The translations under genes and the position numbers were made by a program. Below, one piece after another: positions 5,130 through 8,970 of a DNA stretch of 8,970 nt. The DNA is from an uncultured Collinsella sp. (GTDB lineage: Bacteria; Actinomycetota; Coriobacteriia; Coriobacteriales; Coriobacteriaceae), in the NCBI GenBank assembly GCA_902489945.1, contig CABUBZ010000073.1:1-8970 (forward strand). Direction: 5' to 3'. The notes below the pieces were generated by a model that made no database searches, was not told where the DNA came from, and was given only the letters and a program-made list of their open reading frames with translations. The first letter of the stretch is position 1, and the number at the start of each line of letters is the position of its first letter.

Positions 5130-5689
5130 ATCTGACCTTTGAGGGATTCTTAAAAGGCTATTGCCGAGAGCTATCCGGACAGCAGTCACTGAGTTTTAGA
5201 AAGCTGGTTGAGCAGGCGACGACGGTTGCGCCGCGCGTGGCGGAGCCTCTGTTTTTGCTTGCTTTGGCGCAAGGAAAAGCCGAATACGTTCTGGGTTTAT
5301 CCGAGGGCTCATGGATGGAAGAGGATTACCGAGACGTTTTGTCCTTGTACGGTCAAGCGGGTAGCATAATATCTTTATGCGCCAAAAGTGAGCTTCCTAA
5401 TCGTTATGCCAACGTTTGGCGTGCGTATAGAGCGGTGAAGGAAAAGCCGGTGGCGAACAGAAGGATCAACGCCCTGATGCGAAAAAGAATACTGGAAGCA
5501 TTGGAGGAATCGGGCGTAACGCGCTATGGCCTCTGCCGTGCTCTGCACCTGAATAAAGGAAACGTATACGCATACTTGGCCGGCGATGACTCAAAGGTGA
5601 GCAGGGAGACGGCGCGCCGCATTATGGAATATGCGGAGGAGAGGGGCACCCAAGAAGGGGCCGGCCGCCCGGTGCGTGTGGCGGGGTAA
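5126..5689 (+). CDS. Helix-turn-helix protein paired with the nucleotidyltransferase; possible antitoxin
   Basis: A 187-residue protein. The first 105 residues are mostly helical and unrecognised. A C-terminal segment at about 118-172 looks like an XRE/Cro-type HTH: GVTRYGLCRALHLNKGNVYA (130-149), with the turn around LNKGN and then a LAGDDSKVSRETARRI segment. The TTG at 5126 is chosen as the start because a perfect AGGAGG (5113-5118) lies seven bases upstream and it overlaps the preceding TGA stop (TTGA, 5126-5129), a translational-coupling layout. Starting further upstream would bury it inside the other gene. The role is probably DNA binding and autoregulation of the operon and possibly neutralising the upstream protein. 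The gene order, enzyme first and HTH second, is the reverse of AbiE systems. The last 15 residues are Gly/Arg-rich. Confidence 0.72.
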   Translation: MNLTFEGFLKGYCRELSGQQSLSFRKLVEQATTVAPRVAEPLFLLALAQGKAEYVLGLSEGSWMEEDYRDVLSLYGQAGSIISLCAKSELPNRYANVWRAYRAVKEKPVANRRINALMRKRILEALEESGVTRYGLCRALHLNKGNVYAYLAGDDSKVSRETARRIMEYAEERGTQEGAGRPVRVAG

Positions 5690-5740
5690 GATTGATCGCG
5701 GTTTTGATTGGTGTTCGATTGGGTTTGTTGGACGGAGTCT

Positions 5741-7096
5741 ATGTCTGCTATTGATGTTGCGCTTGTTGTGATCGCCTTAGTGGCGGTGGGGGTTGCTGTG
5801 GCTTGTGCCCTGCAGCTCAAGGGCCTTCGTGCCGAGCTGCGGGAACGCGGCGACAACGGAACGGAGACGCTGGCGGCGCTTGAGCGGGCCAACAATGCAC
5901 TCGACGCCCTCAATGTCGCGCTGGCCGAAACTCGGCGCACGGCAAATGCCATTGCGCAACAGCAGACGACCGATGCGGCCGTGGAACAGCAACGCTACCT
6001 GACCATCGCGCGCGAGTTCTCGCAGGCTGGCGACCGCATGGACGACCTGCGCCGCGAGACCGCCCAGCAGCTCGGCGCCAATCGCGAGGGTATCGAGCAT
6101 CGTCTGGACAAGGTGCGCGAGACGGTCGATGCCCAGCTGGGTGCCATCCGCAAGGACAATAACGTGCAGCTCGATCAGATGCGCGCGACGGTTGACGAGA
6201 AGCTCTCCCGCACGCTCAACGACCGTCTGTCCGCATCGTTTAAGCAGGTGAGCGACCAGCTCGAGGCCGTGTACAAGGGCCTGGGCGATATGCAATCCAT
6301 TGCCACCGGCGTGGGCGACCTTAAGCGCGTATTGGGCAATGTGAAGGCGCGCGGCATTTTGGGCGAGGTTCAGCTGGGTGCGATCTTGGCGGACATCCTC
6401 ACGCCTGGCCAGTATCTGGAAAACGTCGCCACCAAACCCGGCGCCTCGGAGCGCGTTGAGTTTGCCGTCAAGTTGCCGGTGGACGAGGGTGACCCTGTGC
6501 TGTTGCCGATCGACTCTAAGTTTCCGGGCGACGCGTACGAGCACCTGCTCGACGCACAGGAGTCGGGCGACGCCGATGCCGTGGCAGCCGCACGCAAGAC
6601 GCTCGACACGATGGTCAAGCGCGAGGCCAAGGATATCTGCGAAAAGTATCTGAGCGTGCCGGCGACCACCAACTTTGGCATCATGTTCGTGCCGTTTGAG
6701 GGCCTGTACGCCGAGATCGTCAGCCGTCCCGGGCTTATCGAGACCCTGGGCCGCGACTATCACGTCAACGTGGCCGGCCCCAGCACCATGGCGGCGATTC
6801 TCAACAGCCTGCAGATGAGCTACCAGACGTTTAAGCTGCAAAAACGCACCGACGATGTGCTGCGCGTGCTCTCCGCCGTCAAGGCCGAGCTGCCGCGCTA
6901 TCAGGCGGCGCTGCGCCGCGCCCAGCAGCAGATTGAGACCGCGGGCAAAACGGTTGAGGGCATCATCACCACGCGTACCAACGTTATGGAGCGCAAGCTC
7001 AAGGACATCGACGCGCTGGAAGATGCCAATCAGGCCGAAGAGATTCTGGGGCTCACGCCCGCGGGTCTGCTCGCAGATCAAGAAGACGAGGACTAG
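5741..7096 (+). CDS. rmuC: DNA recombination protein RmuC
   Basis: A 451-residue protein matching the RmuC family. One N-terminal membrane helix (about 4-25) is followed by a long charged coiled coil (about 28-185) and the conserved core. Family landmarks are KARGILGEVQLGAIL (202-216), LPIDSKFPGDAY (255-266) with the Asp-Ser-Lys of a PD-(D/E)xK-like nuclease fold, and TTNFGIMFVPFEGLYAEI (309-326). The C-terminal helices (about 370-435) are again coiled. In E. coli, loss of RmuC raises inversions at short inverted repeats; a nuclease role is proposed from the fold. The ATG at 5741 follows GGAG (5734-5737) closely and begins the membrane helix; an in-frame TTG at 5708 has no better ribosome site. 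Its own promoter probably lies in the 50 bases after the HTH gene. A terminator follows the stop. Confidence 0.93.
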   Translation: MSAIDVALVVIALVAVGVAVACALQLKGLRAELRERGDNGTETLAALERANNALDALNVALAETRRTANAIAQQQTTDAAVEQQRYLTIAREFSQAGDRMDDLRRETAQQLGANREGIEHRLDKVRETVDAQLGAIRKDNNVQLDQMRATVDEKLSRTLNDRLSASFKQVSDQLEAVYKGLGDMQSIATGVGDLKRVLGNVKARGILGEVQLGAILADILTPGQYLENVATKPGASERVEFAVKLPVDEGDPVLLPIDSKFPGDAYEHLLDAQESGDADAVAAARKTLDTMVKREAKDICEKYLSVPATTNFGIMFVPFEGLYAEIVSRPGLIETLGRDYHVNVAGPSTMAAILNSLQMSYQTFKLQKRTDDVLRVLSAVKAELPRYQAALRRAQQQIETAGKTVEGIITTRTNVMERKLKDIDALEDANQAEEILGLTPAGLLADQEDED

Positions 7097-7105
7097 CTAC
7101 AACAG

Positions 7106-7147
7106 GCGGCGGGGTACCAGCGCGGATGCGGGCGCCCCGCCGCTTTT
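7106..7147 (+). terminator. Rho-independent terminator after rmuC
   Basis: GCGGCGGGG (7106-7114) pairs perfectly with CCCCGCCGC (7135-7143) across a 20-base loop and runs into TTTT (7144-7147). It begins nine bases after the rmuC stop. The T-run is short, so termination may be partial. Confidence 0.8.
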
Positions 7148-7222
7148 CGTATCGCACTTGCCTAGAGCATGCTTCAATGTGCAACAATGGCGTTTCGCCC
7201 TATCAGATGCGAAAGGAAGCCC

Positions 7223-8970
7223 ATGTCTCAGAGAAGCACCAGCCCGCTCAGCCGCTCCACCGTGCGCCGCACGCTGCGGCGGTTTTGGGGTGTGACGCGC
7301 ACGCAGCCGCTGATTGTCTTTCTCTCGGTGTTCTCGTCGGCGGGCTACATCTTTTTGCTGACGTTTGCCAATACCTATGTGATGGCCCTCATTGTCGACC
7401 GCGTCCAGGCCGGCCCCGTGGCGGGCGACAAGGTGTTTGAGGTCTTTGGCCCTTACATTCTGGCGCTCGTACTCGTTAACCTGGTGGGTCAGATCCTCTC
7501 CAAGTTACAGGACTACACCGTCTACAAGCTCGAGATCGCAGGCAACTATCACCTGGCGCGTCTGTGCTTCGACACGCTCTCCAACCAATCCATGACATTC
7601 CATACCAGCCGCTTTGGCGGATCGCTTGTGAGCCAGACAAGCCGTTTTATGAGCGGCTACACGGGCTTGGTCGACGTGACGGTGTATTCGCTTATCCCCA
7701 CTATCACTTCGGTGGTCTGCACGGTGGCGGCGCTCGCCCCGGTGGTGCCCACATTTACCGTGATCCTGGTGGGCATTATGGTCATCTACATCGCGTCTGT
7801 CTGGCTTATGTACAAGCGCATCATGCCGCTTTCGGCCGCGACGTCCGCCGCGCAGAACAAGCTGTCGGGCGTGCTTTCCGACGCGGTCACGAACATTCTG
7901 GCCGTCAAGACCTGTGGGCGCGAGGACTTTGAGCGCGACCTGTTCGATACCGCCGACCGCGCCGCACGCGATGCCGAAACGGTTTCGATGCACGCCATGA
8001 TGCAGCGCAACTTTACGACTTCGGGCCTTATCGTCATCACCATGGCCGTGGTGAGTGTGTTCGTGGCGGGCGGCAACGCGTGGTTTGGCATCTCGGCGGG
8101 CTCGCTCGTCATGATCTTTACCTACACCTATAACCTCACCATGCGCCTGAACTACGTGAGTTCCATGATGCAGCGTATCAACCGCGCTTTGGGCGATGCG
8201 GCCGAGATGACGCGCGTGCTGGACGAGCCACGCTTGGTGGCAGACGACCCGGATGCCCCCGAGCTCAAGGTGAGCGAGGGCGCGATTGATTTTGAGCACC
8301 TGAGCTTTGCGTACCGTGACGCTGCGGCGGGCGAGAACGTGTTCGATGACCTGACACTTCATGTGGCGGCGGGCCAGCGCGTGGGCCTGGTGGGCAAATC
8401 GGGCTCGGGTAAGACGACGCTCACCAAGCTGCTGCTGCGCCTGGACGATGTCCAGGGCGGCCGCGTGCTCGTGGACGGTCAGGATGTCTCGCGCTGCACG
8501 CAGCAGAGCCTGCGCCGCCAGGTTGCCTACGTGCCGCAGGAAGCGCTGCTGTTCCATCGCTCCATTCGCGAGAATATCGCCTACGGACGTCCCGACGCCA
8601 CCGACGAGCAGATCCGCGAGGCGGCTCGCTTGGCTAATGCGACCGAGTTTATCGACCGCCTACCCAACGGCTTTGACACCATGGTGGGCGAGCGCGGCGT
8701 CAAGCTTTCGGGCGGCCAACGCCAGCGCGTGGCCATCGCCCGCGCCATCCTCACCGACGCGCCGATTCTGGTGCTCGACGAGGCGACCTCTGCCCTGGAC
8801 AGCGAGTCCGAGGCGCTGGTGCAGGAGGCGCTCGAGAACCTGATGCGCGGGCGCACCTCCATTGTGGTGGCGCACCGCCTGTCCACCGTGGCGGCGCTCG
8901 ACCGCATTGTGGTGCTGGCCGATGGTGAGATTGTCGAGGACGGCACGCATGCGCAGCTCGTCGAGGCGGG
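7223..8970 (+). CDS. ABC exporter, fused membrane and ATPase domains (3' end beyond window)
   Basis: 582 complete codons are present and the frame is still open at the window edge. The N-terminal type-1 exporter membrane domain (about 25-320) has roughly six hydrophobic spans, for example about 30-58, 77-95, 155-175, 178-200 and 268-300. The nucleotide-binding domain (about 353 onward) has all key motifs: Walker A GKSGSGKT (391-398), Q-loop Gln439 in YVPQE, signature LSGGQ (495-499), Walker B ILVLDE (515-520) with catalytic Glu520, D-loop SALD and H-loop His551. The ATPase therefore appears intact. The layout is that of MsbA/LmrA-type exporters for lipids, drugs or peptides; the substrate cannot be told. 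The start has AAAGGA at 7212-7217. Only a few residues are probably missing. It lies after the rmuC terminator, so it has its own promoter, not confidently located; TTGCCT at 7158-7163 is a weak -35 candidate. Confidence 0.93.
   Translation, partial: MSQRSTSPLSRSTVRRTLRRFWGVTRTQPLIVFLSVFSSAGYIFLLTFANTYVMALIVDRVQAGPVAGDKVFEVFGPYILALVLVNLVGQILSKLQDYTVYKLEIAGNYHLARLCFDTLSNQSMTFHTSRFGGSLVSQTSRFMSGYTGLVDVTVYSLIPTITSVVCTVAALAPVVPTFTVILVGIMVIYIASVWLMYKRIMPLSAATSAAQNKLSGVLSDAVTNILAVKTCGREDFERDLFDTADRAARDAETVSMHAMMQRNFTTSGLIVITMAVVSVFVAGGNAWFGISAGSLVMIFTYTYNLTMRLNYVSSMMQRINRALGDAAEMTRVLDEPRLVADDPDAPELKVSEGAIDFEHLSFAYRDAAAGENVFDDLTLHVAAGQRVGLVGKSGSGKTTLTKLLLRLDDVQGGRVLVDGQDVSRCTQQSLRRQVAYVPQEALLFHRSIRENIAYGRPDATDEQIREAARLANATEFIDRLPNGFDTMVGERGVKLSGGQRQRVAIARAILTDAPILVLDEATSALDSESEALVQEALENLMRGRTSIVVAHRLSTVAALDRIVVLADGEIVEDGTHAQLVEA

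Noticed and set aside
5777..7081. 434-codon open frame on the minus strand opposite rmuC
   Set aside because: It mirrors the rmuC frame almost exactly, has no recognisable motif and has a biased Leu/Gly/His/Arg composition typical of an antisense shadow.
7505..8557. 350-codon open frame on the minus strand opposite the ABC exporter
   Set aside because: The + strand frame carries every ABC ATPase motif; the minus protein is rich in His and Arg and has no domain.

Overview
The window looks like a chromosomal segment of a high-GC anaerobic actinobacterium, most likely a gut Coriobacteriia member such as Collinsella. This is inferred from strong G/C third-position codon use, GGAG-type ribosome sites, a rubrerythrin, a cysteine-bearing Rrf2 regulator and GC-rich terminators. 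No marker fixes the species. All genes read on the + strand.

Layout: (1) 1-279, a promoter, tRNA-Asp(GUC) and a clean terminator. (2) 280-2015, a long leader with an inverted-repeat dyad, an Fe-S type Rrf2 regulator and, 21 bases later, a MutY-like HhH-GPD DNA glycosylase. The glycosylase lacks the Fe-S cluster cysteines and has Glu where the catalytic Asp is expected. (3) 2016-2847, rubrerythrin followed by a 24-bp perfect inverted repeat and a terminator. (4) 2848-3784, an unrecognised multi-pass membrane protein, followed by a second inverted repeat with the same loop but unrelated arms and a near-identical terminator. (5) 3785-4476, a structured, AT-richer intergenic stretch and a small single-TM protein. 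(6) 4477-5689, a lower-GC two-gene operon coding for a DUF6036/AbiEii-like nucleotidyltransferase and a DNA-binding HTH partner, resembling a toxin-antitoxin or defence module. (7) 5690-7147, RmuC and its terminator. (8) 7148-8970, an ABC exporter (TMD-NBD) cut by the window end.

How the parts may work together: the Rrf2 regulator, the glycosylase and rubrerythrin fit an oxidative or nitrosative stress theme (sensing, base repair, peroxide removal), but only the first two look co-transcribed. RmuC is a DNA-maintenance protein linked in E. coli to inversions at short inverted repeats; its presence near several inverted repeats here is noted only as a coincidence.

The most unusual content is the pair of 3' hairpin modules around 2691-2847 and 3627-3784. 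They share a 24-base loop sequence and a terminator, at almost the same spacing, while the stem arms differ completely yet are perfectly self-complementary within each copy. Second are the nucleotidyltransferase/HTH pair and the atypical MutY-like enzyme.
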